Shown here one piece after another: positions 25,062-37,078 of a stretch of 64,000 nt of DNA (position 1 is its first letter; the number at the start of each line of letters is the position of its first letter). The DNA comes from Branchiostoma floridae. Lineage: Eukaryota > Chordata > Leptocardii > Amphioxiformes > Branchiostomatidae. Location: positions 15,726,391 to 15,790,390 of the forward strand of contig NC_049992.1 in assembly GCF_000003815.2 (NCBI RefSeq), in the 5' to 3' direction. Made by a program: the position numbers and the translations under genes. A model generated the notes under the pieces. It made no database searches. It had not been told where the DNA came from and saw only the letters and a list, made by a program, of their open reading frames with translations.

Positions 25062-25145
25062 TACTCTCCAAGCAGAGGTTAGGCTCTGGCTGTTTTTTTG
25101 CATTTTTATCAGGCTTTCTATTTTGTACTGTTTTCTTGATGTCTC
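25062..25145 (+). mobile_element. truncated foldback MITE, TCTCCAAGCAGA family
   Basis: It starts TACTCTCCAAGCAGAGGTTA with GGCTCTGG following, and its next 60 bp (TTTCTATTTTGTACTGTTTT) match the left half of the complete copy at 39750-39942. The right inverted half is missing, so this is a 5' fragment. Confidence 0.6.
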
Positions 25146-26163
25146 GCGATGGCCCATAAGTTTGTAAGTTTCTAATTTAAAATCGTACCATAGATCTAAT
25201 ATTCAAAACATATGTTAGCCAGGCAGTCTTAGGATTCATTTTATAAATTAGAATCTATAGAGATCCAACAAGCAAGTTGACAGCCCAAGGATTTTGAAAG
25301 CAATATATCAATCATAATCAGAAATCAATTAGCAAATTATAACAAATATCAAAGATGATGTGTACAAAGATCTGATAGGACTCATACAGTGGGACTATAT
25401 ACAAAAATCTGTGCGAGGACTTCAGTGTCTAATAGAAAGAGAAATATCACATGGCAAGTTCAGGTTCAGGGTTGCCAGCAGGTCAGGAATGTGACCATGC
25501 TGTAACCCTATCATCTGTCTGCTCCATCACTTTCTCATGACACCCTCTACACCGGGCCTGTTAGCATTCAAATCATACCTTCTGACTTCTTTGAGAAAAC
25601 ATGGGTCCTTGAGTTTTCTTTGAACTGTTCACTTTGAATAACATGTGGTAATTGCTCCATGCTTGTGACTTCAAGTACTCGCAATTTGACAGAAAGGAAC
25701 CTTTTGAAGATGAAACATTTTACCCGGTAAACCCAGTTTCCTAACAAGAGAAATTGAGTGTACCTTTGACCAGAAGTTACTGAAAAAATGAATTCTTCCC
25801 TGTTATTCTTCTTTTCACATTCAAACTTGGCTGCAGTGTAGGTTTTTTACATTTCGATTTGCAAAGTAAACAGATGACAAAATTTTTACTTCTGTCTCTA
25901 AGCATTTAAGTGATGGGAGGTGCCTCTGTCCAAATTCCAAGTGGTGTCAGAAGTCCCTGGCTTCCTCTCTAGTGGGAAGAGAGAAGGGCAACACCTTCCA
26001 TATGGAAAATGTATCCCTGACTGGGTTTACCTGACAAGGACATTCTTCCTCAGTAGGCTGACAGGTGTAGCCTGCGGTGGTGTCCTGTATAGATTGGAAC
26101 CAGCACACTGGTGGGCCACAAGAGCCCAAACTGTTGAAGTTTCACCAAGATCTTCTGAACTGT

Positions 26164-26513
26164 CAGGGCTCGAAATACTGGGGTTTTATGCACCCAGGTG
26201 CACCCCAAATTGGAGCTGTGCACCCAATTTTTTTTCCGTGGGTGCACCCAAATGTTTTCATAGGCTTATGTATAATAAGTAAACACCATATTCTTGACAT
26301 CTATGTGTTAGAAAGATAATAGAATGACTGTCATAGTACTTCCGATTTCTGAAAAGCTCCGCTCAAATTACTAATTTAGTAGGTTTGCAATATTAGGTTA
26401 TTCTGATATTCTACTTTATTTTATGTGGTGCACCCAAAAATATTTTAGTGCACCCAATTTTCTAGGTTGGGTGCACCAGTGCACCTATTCCCAAAAATGA
26501 ATTTCGAGCCCTG
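26164..26513. mobile_element. hAT-like element with CAGGGCTCGAAAT ends and GTGCACC boxes
   Basis: CAGGGCTCGAAAT at the left is inverted as ATTTCGAGCCCTG at the right (350 bp). CAGGG...CCCTG termini are typical of hAT elements. ACTGT lies next to both ends, a partial target duplication. Four TGCACC boxes sit in the left subterminal region (about 26191-26250) and four in the right (about 26429-26486), an arrangement like transposase binding sites. No transposase is encoded; the open frames are repeat artefacts. Confidence 0.65.
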
Positions 26514-27169
26514 ACTGTTATAACCCTAGGACATACATATCGTTAGGAATTCCCTCTGTAACTGAGAATTCTTGTAAAAGGCACAAGTGTTCTAACCTTA
26601 TTTTGTAGTTAGGAAAAGCTACAAATTGTAGTGCACTCAGTGTGCCAGAAGATTTTTTGGCAGCTGGTCTAACAAAGACACGTGGCTACAGTTTTCAGAA
26701 AAGATTTTTTCAAAGTAAGAAAAGTCAGTGCACTTTCCTTCCGTTGCTCAAGTATGTCTGTTTGATAAGACATCTTTTTCCTTGACAATCTTGACAGGTG
26801 TTTGAATACACCCTGTGGGGATGTCCTTCTGAGGACGATTGAAAACATGCTCCCACCTTGGACCCCCTTTATCTTTCTCAAAAGCGTCTTGAACTTCACA
26901 TGGATATCAGCCAAGATTGTCTTATTTTTAGTTTAATTTCAGCAGAAGTCAACCACCCCATAACCAATGCCTCTCCTCGTAAATAAATGTATTAATTTTA
27001 TAGTCTGCAAATTTATGAGCAGTGTGTGTAACTGTCCACTTCTTATGGGTATAAAGTTAAGATTATTGATATTGGCTCTCACTACATCTATGCTGAGATA
27101 ACTCGTCAAGGCCTGCCAGTCTACATTCAATGATGTGTGCACCTTTTAACATAAGCATGCAGCCCTTTA

Positions 27170-27263
27170 GTCTGTGTAACGCAAACTCCGCTATCCGGAG
27201 CTTGTAGACTCCTCCTCGGCGCGGCAGTATGACGGGCCTGAGAAGCGCGGTTAAATCAGGCTA
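27170..27263 (-). mobile_element. 94-bp insertion between 11-bp direct repeats
   Basis: Flanked by identical GCAGCCCTTTA at 27159-27169 and 27264-27274. On the minus strand it begins TAGCCTGATTTAACCGCGCT. The related sequence at about 28450-28522 begins TAGCCTGATTAAATCTCGCT, and a short match TAGCCTGATTTAGTCGTGCT occurs at about 53970. It is GC-rich against its surroundings and has an internal CTCCG/CGGAG hairpin. It may be a SINE or MITE fragment. Confidence 0.5.
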
Positions 27264-28449
27264 GCAGCCCTTTACACTATGTAGTTATGTGCACTTGACT
27301 TGGAGTTGGAAATTCTTGCAGATGACACTTCATAGTTGTCAAAATGACCCAAATCAAACAAAACGTTAGAAGTCTTAATTGGTTCCAACTTCCAAAGCCA
27401 TCTTTCATGCTTGTAAGTTGTACAGCCTTTAACCTTGAACAAGTCAATTTCCCTTGTTTTAACCTTTGCTGGGCCCCCTCAGCTGCGAGCTGCACCCTTG
27501 TTGCCAGAATCCCCCATACAGACTTTTTTTATGATCAAGGCTGAGCTTCCTATTTCAATTCCGTCTATTTGGAATGACAAATACTTCTGGTAGATATCTA
27601 GATGAAGTCTGAAGTGTAGAACTAATACTTTGCCTATCAGACAGATTTCTAGGGAATAGATGTGCCTTCCTACACACAATCCACATGTCATGAGGTAAAA
27701 ACTGTAATTGCTACATGTAGGCGTAACCTCTTCAGCCCCAGTGCCATCTGGGGTGGATCTCAGCAACTTGTGGCTCCTGACCTTCTGACCTGGACCATTG
27801 CCCTCCCCACCTCAGTCCTGCACTACCTCAGGGATGTTTGTTGGAACAGTTGTCTTTGGGTATTCTATCAATTGTCACGGTTACTTTGTCTTCTGAAAAA
27901 AGTCCTGGAATTAGAGCAAGACAGTAGATATCATGATTTTGTATGAAAGACATTTCAAATACATGTGCATGGAAAGTGAATCAAGTTCTGTATTGTGCCC
28001 CCTCCCCCCTAGATTTTGCAATTTTTATTGTTGAAATTATTATCAAACATACATGTGATCATTTTTGAATCTTAATACACTTTGATTTATCTGACAATTG
28101 TGCATGATCCAGCAGAACTCAATCTTCCTGTCAAGAAGACAAAAAATGTTGAAATATCACTTAGGTCTTGGTTCTGTCAAGGCTACATGTATTTGGCTGT
28201 CTACAATGTAGCTGTAGCCATTTACTTGGTACATGTATATAGGAGAAGAAGTCTTTAATACCTGGCTTGTGTATAATTCATGCAAAATCACAGTAGATCT
28301 GCTTAAGATCAACATTTGTATCAGGTTGATAAATCCAATTTAGTAAGTTTACAAAAGAGCATTCATCTAGGACATCAAACTAATGCCATATTTGGTTGCA
28401 TGATCAGAATGGATAAAACTGGAAAGATTTTTATTGCCTAAGCTGTATA

Positions 28450-28522
28450 AGGTCTGGTCTCCAGGATCAGGGCAGGCGGATGTTTGGCGGGCTGCTATAA
28501 GCGAGATTTAATCAGGCTAGGC
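28450..28522 (-). repeat. diverged relative of the 27170 insertion
   Basis: Minus strand starts TAGCCTGATTAAATCTCGCT and shares the following AG..CCCG.CA.AC...CCGC pattern with 27170-27263. Boundaries are approximate and no target duplication is visible. Confidence 0.35.
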
Positions 28523-28672
28523 AAATCTGGGATGGTAAAAAATATGTGGCCAAAAACAATATAGAATCCTGGCTCAGCCATGGGTGTTCTGAACGCTAAT
28601 TTCCATGCTTCTGGTTGGAGTTGCCATCCTTCTCAAAGGGGACGTTTATCTGTCAATCCTCTGTTTTAGGAG

Positions 28673-28760
28673 AGCCACACATTGAGCATCTTGATGGACC
28701 CACCACACTTTTTAATAAGCATAGGGGTACACCCTGGTGTGTGTCTGGAGTCTGATCTGA
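28673..28760 (+). repeat. dispersed repeat, copy 1 (GGACCCACCACACTT core)
   Basis: Matches the complement of about 51960-52062 over roughly 80 bp, sharing GGACCCACCACACTT and ATAGGGGT. In both copies a fragmentary frame reads similarly (..DPPH.L..IGV.P.V). This may be a remnant of a transposable element or simply a frame conserved by chance in a young repeat. Confidence 0.45.
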
Positions 28761-31700
28761 TGACTGTAGCATACTCTGAACTCACAGGCTTGCCCTTGAA
28801 GATAGAAATGTCAGGCATACTGAGAAGATATCAAGACGTGAAGATACATGTAATTGTAAAATTCAGCATCCATGTTTTGATATACATATCGACATGTTGT
28901 AGCAAGCTGAAAACATGATCTTAACCTTGTGGGTAAGTTCCAAAATGTAACCTATGACTTCACAGGCTGTAATGTCACTTGTGGTCAGAAAATTAGACCC
29001 TGCTAAACAGGACCAGTGTTTTGAGCACTCCCAGAAAGTGAGTCAAGAATATCTGGAAGAAATCACAGCGAATGATGAATGGCATTGTGACATGGACATG
29101 GAGTCCAGAGGGTGCCTAAGGAACCTGGGGGTTAGTTATGTGGTCCCTCTGATTCCACACAGGCTGTCTTTGGCCAAGGTTTGTCCCTGTGTTGAAGTAC
29201 CTTAGAAAGAAGTTGAATGACGTTAATGGTTTCCCATGAAATAGACAAGAATCAGTCCTTCATTATTCCATCACAATTGATAACTACAAAATGGGTTATT
29301 ATTCGCAAAAAATTGCTTCATTCAGTGATTGCAACAATTATCTTTAACACATAATTGATGTCTAGATGTATTAGTTTGAACATTTGAATTGTTTCCAATG
29401 TTACATTTATTGGGGTATTGGACACTATGGGGCCGAGAAACACTGATAGTGGGACAATTAAGTTCAGAGCATTCAATTGGGTACATAACAACATTAAAAT
29501 GCCTAAAATCTTATGGAGGTATTTATCTCATAATCTGTTCTTCTTTCAGTAATTGAAAAAAGTATCTCAAATAGTTGATGTCTAGATCTATTCGTTTGAA
29601 CATCAATGTTATAAACTTATGTGTTACAGTCAACAAAGAGACAGACAGACGATTCTTTGGGGCATTATGCCACTGCCAGTGATGTAGAAACTTCAGGAAA
29701 TGTCACAGTATGTGGATTAGGCACCTTTGGTAGCAGACTGCCATTCAATCAAAGAGGCCTTTGTTTGGTACCTGTAACATATCCAGAATTTATACCTACA
29801 GTTTGATGCCACAACAGCATTGGTGGTGATTATGCGTTCGATCTATTAAAATAGCATGCGTAGGGGAAAGGGTTGAATTGCCTGTGAGGTTAAAGTTGGG
29901 TTGGCCCCCTAATCCTATCCCTACCTCAGAATGAACTTGACTTTGAGAATTAGAAACAGGTTTTAACAAGAAACATCTGTATTTAATCTCTACTACACAA
30001 GAGAGTGGATATTTATAACCCCAACCATTGGTATCATTTTCAGTACTGGTCACATGACATGTCTAATTCAGTAGATGGCTTATAAATAGGTTTATCATTA
30101 ATCTCAGATAGCATATCAAACAACTGTCAATTTTTAAGGAAAGTGACATAGCACATTGACACTGTTAGTCACAACCAATTGATTACCAACGGTGTTTCAC
30201 ACTTGTTCAGAGTAAGGCTATATATTGTTGTGGTTTGTTACTTTAACCTGATTTTTCAAGTCAGATCTCAACACATACACATTAGTACATGTCAGTCTGC
30301 CTCTTTCTATTTTTGTGATAGTGGAAACAATTTGCTTATCATTAAAGCCCCTCAATTTCTATAGCTGACTCCAATTATTCAAAGTGCCTGGTATCTTTGC
30401 AGAATAGGTGTTTCACGGGCTTCTGCATACCACTGAAAAAGTGAAAATGATGCAAACGTCTGTGATTATTATAAAAGTATAGACTTGGACTTGGATCATG
30501 GTATATTTATAGTAGCAAGAACGGTAAGCCATGTGCCTGATGTTTCTTACAAGAATCTGCCCAAAGCTACTACTAAATCTACAGATTACATATCTACCTG
30601 TCTGCCTTGACTATTGCCTGTTTATGACCCTGTCTAGCCCAGAGCCATTTGCACTTCATTACCTCCAGTCCCATGATTAGAACCATGCTGTTTCCTGAGG
30701 TGTGTCTGGGGTAGGCTTGTGTGGTGCAGGCTTGTAAGTTGCATTTTCTAAATGTGTACTGAATTGTGATAGACACCTGTGTTCTGGTTCTGGAGAAGTA
30801 CTGGGCAACACCCCTCTTGTTGGGGTAAAATGCCCAGGAACTGGTGCTGTGCAGTTATTGCTGGCTCCTCAGGTGTTCAGTGACCTTCTCCCTGAAGTTG
30901 GCAGGTTCTGATATTGTGGTCACAGTCAGGTGTATGGTAGTAGATCCCAACCTTGAACTGTTTGCAGAAAGTATGAGCGTCTGTAGCAATTCTTGTTAAA
31001 AGTGATGGGTTTGTACAAGTATATGTATCGTAAAGGTAATCTCATACCTGTATTTTACATTTCAGGCACCCAACCGAAGGGGTCTAACAATGTAAAATGT
31101 TGATACCTAGTGCTGTTGATGTTTGATTAGAGCGTGTTGACTCCCTGCTTGTCTAGTGCCAGATTTGTTTGCCCATTTGGCATGTGTTGTTTACAGGTCA
31201 TGCCCTTACAGTTACTCTTCTTCTTCCTGCTTCTCAGTATAGCTGAGAAAGAAACCTTGATGCTCTCGAGATTGTTAGAACCTTTCCATTGTGATACAAA
31301 CACTTATGCCGCCATGTTGGCGTAAGGTTAGAGAATTTGGCCTTTGGTTTGAGTCCTCTGACATGCCACCAGTCACAGCATTCCTTACCCCACCCAGGTG
31401 TAAAAGTTGGAGCCTGACTTCGGTTGGGAAAGGAAATGGTGGTGGATGGAACTCTAGGGATGGGCTCCACCCTCCAATACCAAGCCACAGACACAGTGGA
31501 TGACAACCAATTCATTTACCTTTACAATAACTTTGTAAATAAAGAAAGAAACAGTGTTCTACATAGCAACCCATCAAATTCCTGGCATTACCTGCATCAG
31601 ACACTATGCATGCTCCATTAGGATGCTGCCAAGATGAACGAACATGTATATGTACATAGTTCCACTCAGGTTCTAGTACATGTGTTTTGTCTCAGCCTCC

Positions 31701-32113
31701 TTGACCACCCATCCATGTGTTTAGCTAGGGAAATGTAATGTTTACACTTGAAATGCCTTTTAGAAGCACTAAAACCCTAAAACAGGAATTTATTGGTCAT
31801 TTTTTGTGTTTGATGATGTTAGGAGAGATTGGTTTGTTTTTCCCAGGAGGATATAGCTTTTGATGTTAAGTGGTTTATTTGATGTACTCTGTCCAAATTT
31901 GCTCTAGAATTATAGGACCAATTGTTACCATTCAGCATTCATGAGTTGAGTTATAAGAAGCTTTTAGACCAAAAGCTACACCCACATTTTCACACAGCTT
32001 ACCCTCGGTATAATTTTCCTTACTGAAAAATGAAGTAAGACACATATGGCTTCTTTATTGGTAAACTTCTATAAAGTCAGCACTCAGGAAGTTGAAGAAC
32101 AGTATATCACATT

Positions 32114-32296
32114 TAATCTCCAAGCAGATCCTATAATAATATTAATAATATCGGGTGTACAATGGCATAAAATAGTACCAAACTGGCCAAGGAGTGTAGT
32201 CAGCCAAGAGGTGTCCATTTGCCATGTAGCCAAACACACTCCTAGGCCGGCTTCACTCCTCTGCCAGCTTTTGATACTATCTCATGCTACCGTTAT
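32114..32296 (+). mobile_element. foldback MITE, TCTCCAAGCAGA family, copy B (3' end deleted)
   Basis: Starts TAATCTCCAAGCAGATCC and follows copies A and C closely, with an AT-rich insertion near 32141-32160. The right end stops at CTACCGTTAT without the terminal inverted repeat. The flanks are nevertheless duplicated: ATCACATT (extended to TATATCACATT, 11 bp) lies at 32103-32113 and 32294-32304. This suggests an internal deletion of the 3' arm rather than truncated insertion. Confidence 0.75.
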
Positions 32297-32899
32297 ATCA
32301 CATTGTTTGTGTTGTAGCATCCAGTTTTTGGTCACAAATGACAAGGAAAAGCTTGCTCCATCCAAAAGCTTTGAAAGTTTAAACAATTGTAAACCTGTCT
32401 ATCAAACTTGATATACATGTATCTATTAAAGCAATGAAAAATGATTGTAAAGTTGAGGTTTTTGTGAAAAATAATCATTTCAAAGTCCATCTGTCATGTC
32501 TGATGTTCAAGTGTTTTTGATGTCTTGTTCTCAGACTTGTTGTGGATGTCATCACCTGTTACTCTATCAGCCCACTCTGTGGTATAGCCACCACAAATTT
32601 TACTATCTGAAAAATGCAAACAGAAGATACAGGGCTCTCTAGGGGGTGATTTATCAACACAATTTGGGGGCAGATGGCTGAACTGCTGCAACACTGGTCT
32701 TATGATGGCCTTATCTTGACTTCCCACTGCTCCAGTTGGGATAAGATCTTTTTATATGATCTTTTTACAAGATCTTTTAATCAGGCATGTCATAGGTCTA
32801 ATCTAGGTTTCATGTTCTCTCTTTCCCACAAAATTATAGAAAATTGCTGTACTTTTAGTATCTCACTCTCACCTTAATTTTTTAGTTTTACAAAAGAAG

Positions 32900-33052
32900 A
32901 AATCTCCAGGCAGATCTACCAATGGCACAAGGAGTTTAGCTGGTCAAGGAGTGTTCTGAGCCATATTTCAGTGATGGCAGATCCCTGGTGGCTTAGAACA
33001 CACCTTGCCAGCTAAACTCCTTATGCCACCGGTAGATCTGCCTGGAGATTAT
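32900..33052 (+). mobile_element. foldback MITE, TCTCCAGGCAGA variant, copy E
   Basis: A 153-bp near-palindrome with arms of about 62 bp (32900-32961 and 32991-33052), starting AAATCTCCAGGCAGATC and ending with its complement. Flanked by identical AAAAGAAG octamers (32892-32899 and 33053-33060). It is related to, but diverged from, copies A-D. Confidence 0.8.
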
Positions 33053-34759
33053 AAAAGAAGAAGAAGAATGAAAATCATGTAAAAATTCATTACATGCACA
33101 TACATGATGGTACATGTAGTTCCTTATCTCTAAGAAAATGTGATGTGAATCTTAAGTTCTTTCCATGTCTCCATATCCTTACAGTAACATCGCATCAGTG
33201 ACTCCTCAAACTCAGTGAAAGTGCTGTTTCAACTTGTTTGGTATATACCAGTGAACTTCAGGTCAAGTTTGGGTACAGTTCAGCTTCATTTGCTCCCAAT
33301 GTTTTAAACATTGTCACTTGCCTTCAGTCATTACAGTCTCTAATTGGTTTAGGATATCCTAAAACATGCCTTTTGGTTCTCAGAAAGTCTGAAAACATGC
33401 CATTTAGTTTCCAAAAGGCATTCAATTTAGTGGACTGGGTGTAAAGATTCTTTCATTGCAATCCTGGCAGAATGTTTAACATTTCCCATTTGTGTGACTG
33501 CAGTCACGTTTACCTTATCGTCCTGCTACATACTGGTTGAAACCACTTCACTCTAGTCTGTCAGAGCTGCATTCCTACCCTGGTTATATACTAGGTCAAA
33601 GGGTGGCTTTGGGAATGTTGCTATATGAGGATTGAGCTGGTTTGTTGTACATGTACATCCTTCCTGCTGTGCCTCAGATTAAAATAGTAGACCAAAATTA
33701 CAGATTGCACAGAATTGAATGAAGATTAAAGCAAAGTTACCGTTTACTCAAGTTCATCCTGGTTGAAATGTGAAATTTATTTTTGGGCTCATGAAGTTGG
33801 GCAGTATGTGACAAAAATGTATTTATCTGTTGTTCCAAATTGGATGATTAAATCATTACAAAATGTGCTCGCTAAAGTTACTTTGAGATTCACCTTCACA
33901 ATTTTGGCAGTACAAGGGAAATTGGCCATATGTTTTCTTTTGTGTGCAGAAAACCGAATATGTACCGATTATTTCATTTCCATAATATAACTTATATCTG
34001 GAAGATGATATAATGTAGTCTTTTACAGTTTATTGTGATACTAAATCAACAACTGACAACAAATGTGCCCTGCACTCAGAGTCATCCAAGGCTAGTAGAT
34101 TTTAAGTAAAAGCTACTTCATATCATTGACACCTATGAAAAGGTGCACACATCGTAATGGGGGCTAAAAGTCTTGTAGAAGGTCTTAAAAGCTTCCGTTT
34201 TGGGAGTGTGACAAAGTTGAGTCTGAATGTACACATTGGCAGACGGCCCAGGAAATCATTTGCAGTTCCTCTAAAGGATGTTTCCTAACAACCTGGTTGC
34301 AAACATAGCTGACCCACTGTGCAGGGAGAGGCTATAGTGAACAAGTACACTCTGTAATGTTCCCTCTGTTTGCTTTGTATTTAACTGTTTGACGAAAGGG
34401 TAAAAAGGGCTGACGAAGACGGAGAGGGGGTGCACTGAAGGAGACAGAGATGGCATGAAGTATCGTCTTTGTCTACAGTCTCTGTGCTGAAGATGTCTGC
34501 ACACGTTTATGTTCAAAGGATCACTATATGACCAGTTGTTTCCAGATCAAATCCATGTACTGAAATCCATGTGAATGCCACTTCAAGTTTAAGGGTGAAT
34601 GCAACAAGTATCAGTTTTGCAAGTTGTCATTTGTTGTAGTGGGGCTATTGCAGAGTGCAAAAAAATAAAATGTTTCCTTTCTTGGAAACATAATTATCTT
34701 GCGTCTTTTTACTGGCACAAAGTGTAGTGCACATGCATTTCAGCAAGGAGATTATACAC

Positions 34760-34939
34760 TAATCTCCAAGCAGATCCTTCAATGGCATAAGATAGTACCA
34801 AACTGGCCAAGGAGTGTAGTCAGCCAAGAGGTGTACATTTGCCATGTAGCGGTAGCGAAACACACTCCTAAGCCAGCTTCACTCCTCTGCCAGCTTTTGA
34901 TACTATTTTATGCTACCGTAGGGTCTGCTTGGAGATTAG
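34760..34939 (+). mobile_element. foldback MITE, TCTCCAAGCAGA family, copy C
   Basis: A 180-bp complete copy: TAATCTCCAAGCAGATCC at the left, ending GTCTGCTTGGAGATTAG at the right. Identical octamers TTATACAC flank it at 34752-34759 and 34940-34947. The internal sequence is nearly identical to copies A and B, which implies recent activity. Confidence 0.85.
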
Positions 34940-35558
34940 TTATACACCTCCTTGATTTCAGTGTCTTCCTGTTCTGCAAAAGAATGTTGGCCCTAAAATG
35001 TGATAGCATCCTGACTGACATTTGACCACCCATAGTGAGGTCCTGTTGCACATCACACAGGGGAGGCCATTTCATACTGACACGGGGAGGAAGGGTGACA
35101 CCTCTCCAATTAAGAGCATCTGGGGCTAAAAGAAGGCAGGTGAAACTGATTGGTGGTCATGGTTGGTCTGCCAATGAATAATGTGTTGTGAAAGTGTACT
35201 TGACCTTCTTATAATCCCAGTCATGCTATGGCAAGGAGAGGTCGCATTTCTGAACAACCAGGATGACTTTTTTGTAACCTTTACAAACTGATTCAGAGCT
35301 AAGAACAAAGACATCACTTTCTAAAGACTCTAGAAGGTTCTATCTTGGTGTTTGTGGTGTGGGTAGGTGATGTCATTCCTCCAAAATGAATGCAGTTTCT
35401 TGTACATAAATATACCAGTCCATAAAAGCAAAGAAGCAAAAGAACACAGACCAGTGACAGCTGTCTCTTTTCAAATTCCACTTCTTAGGATTCAAATGAA
35501 TGAAGGCAATAATTTTCTTCTGTACACAGTGGAAAGGGGGAACCCTGCATGGTTGCTC

Positions 35559-35731
35559 TAATCTCCAAGCAGATCCTACGGTAGCATAAGATAGTATCAA
35601 AAGCTGGCAGAGGAGTGAAGGCAGTCTAGGACTAGGAGTGTGTTTGCTAAATGGCAAATGTACACCTCTTGGCTGACTTCACTCCTTGGCCAGTTTAGTA
35701 CTATCTTATGCCATCGTAGCATATGCTTGGA
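35559..35731 (-). mobile_element. foldback MITE, TCTCCAAGCAGA family, copy D
   Basis: Inserted in the opposite orientation to copies A-C: the left side reads TAATCTCCAAGCAGATCC then CTACGGTAGCATAAGATAG. The right end is eroded (GCTTGGATA). TTGCTCTA-like flanks (35553-35560 and 35734-35741) are a probable target-duplication remnant. Confidence 0.75.
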
Positions 35732-36930
35732 TATTGCTCTACTTCCTCATGATGTCCACTCCAGCAATGTTTTCCTAGAAACCCCCTATAACTGTTAATG
35801 ATATCACACATGTGCATGTACCTGTAAAACCTGGTCAACAGATTTACATAAAAGGCATACCAAACAAGACTTTATTGGGACATTTTCACTTACTTGATAA
35901 CATACACGGGTTATTGAGCGAAAGCCCCCAACATGCTTCCAGTAGGACACACTGATAGCTGCACCAAACAAATTGAATGTCTTTCCCTGACAAGGGTCAG
36001 GAGTCAAGATAGGGCTGACTGGAAAACTTGCACAACTTTTTAGATTGGCTGTATGAAGAAAATCCTGTGTTGTTATGTCTGCGGAGCCAAACCCATGGTG
36101 CCTACAGGGGGGTTATAAATAAGAACCTCAACTCAGTTGTTATTATAGGGAAATCCATGGAGACACATTTCCTACAGATGTTTACATCATTTTGTAACCT
36201 GCATAGTTTGACTTGCTGTTATGTGCCCCACAGATAAAAGCTCCCAGCCTACTGTACGTATAATATAGAGGATGATTTGTCTTAAATTTTGTGGAATTAA
36301 AGCCGAAAATGCAGATTCTTTACCTTGGTAATGTTAACTGCCTTAACGTACAGGATTAGTCAATGCTGTGTTATAAATACAATGGCTTTATTATTTATCA
36401 GCCAAAGTGGAAAAAAAATGTGTTCTGAGTAGGACAAGTTATGCAGGGTGTACTAAATCTGTAAAAAAGGTCACATTCCATATTTTAAGTTGTCATGGCC
36501 CAGCGTACGTCCGCGAAGCACTGTTCTGATAAAGCCGACTTATAAATAGACTGTAGCGCCATAACGCATTTATGTTCCAGACGGGTAAGCATGCCAGCAA
36601 GGCCAAATAAATTTGACCCAACATGTACGAAATACCATCCCGTTTATGACCACATCGAAATACATTTTGTACCTCCCTATTTCTTGTCTGCAACTAATGT
36701 ATACACTCAGCGATAGAGATACTCGGATATCTCAGAAATGTGTGGTGAATCATTTTAGCTTTATGCATCACTACATGTTATGGTTATGTTTTTGTAAATG
36801 TGAAGCTGTCATGACCTGGAAATAGATGGAAGTTGATGAATTTGAGATGTGTATGTTTGGCCAGACATGGTTCAAGGAAAGTTCAGTTAACAGGAAATAT
36901 CTCAGGATGCCTCACCTCTTACTGGGGTCA

Positions 36931-37078
36931 GAATGTGGAATTGGTTATCGGGGATGGAACTTGGTAGTGGGTTACTGGGGATTGAACTTGGGAAGAGGCT
37001 TCTGGGATTGGAACTTGGGATTTTGTTACTGGGGACTGAACTTGGGAAGGGTTACTGAGAATTGAACTTGGGAATGGA
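36931..37078 (+). repeat. 27-bp minisatellite, left part
   Basis: About five degenerate copies of a unit resembling ATTGAACTTGGGAATGGGTTACTG plus AGA. The array is interrupted by the foldback element that follows and resumes at 38471. Left copies are more diverged than right copies. Confidence 0.85.

Noticed and set aside
34699-35025. 108-codon frame similar to one at 32046-32411
   Set aside because: The shared residues come entirely from two copies of the same foldback MITE.
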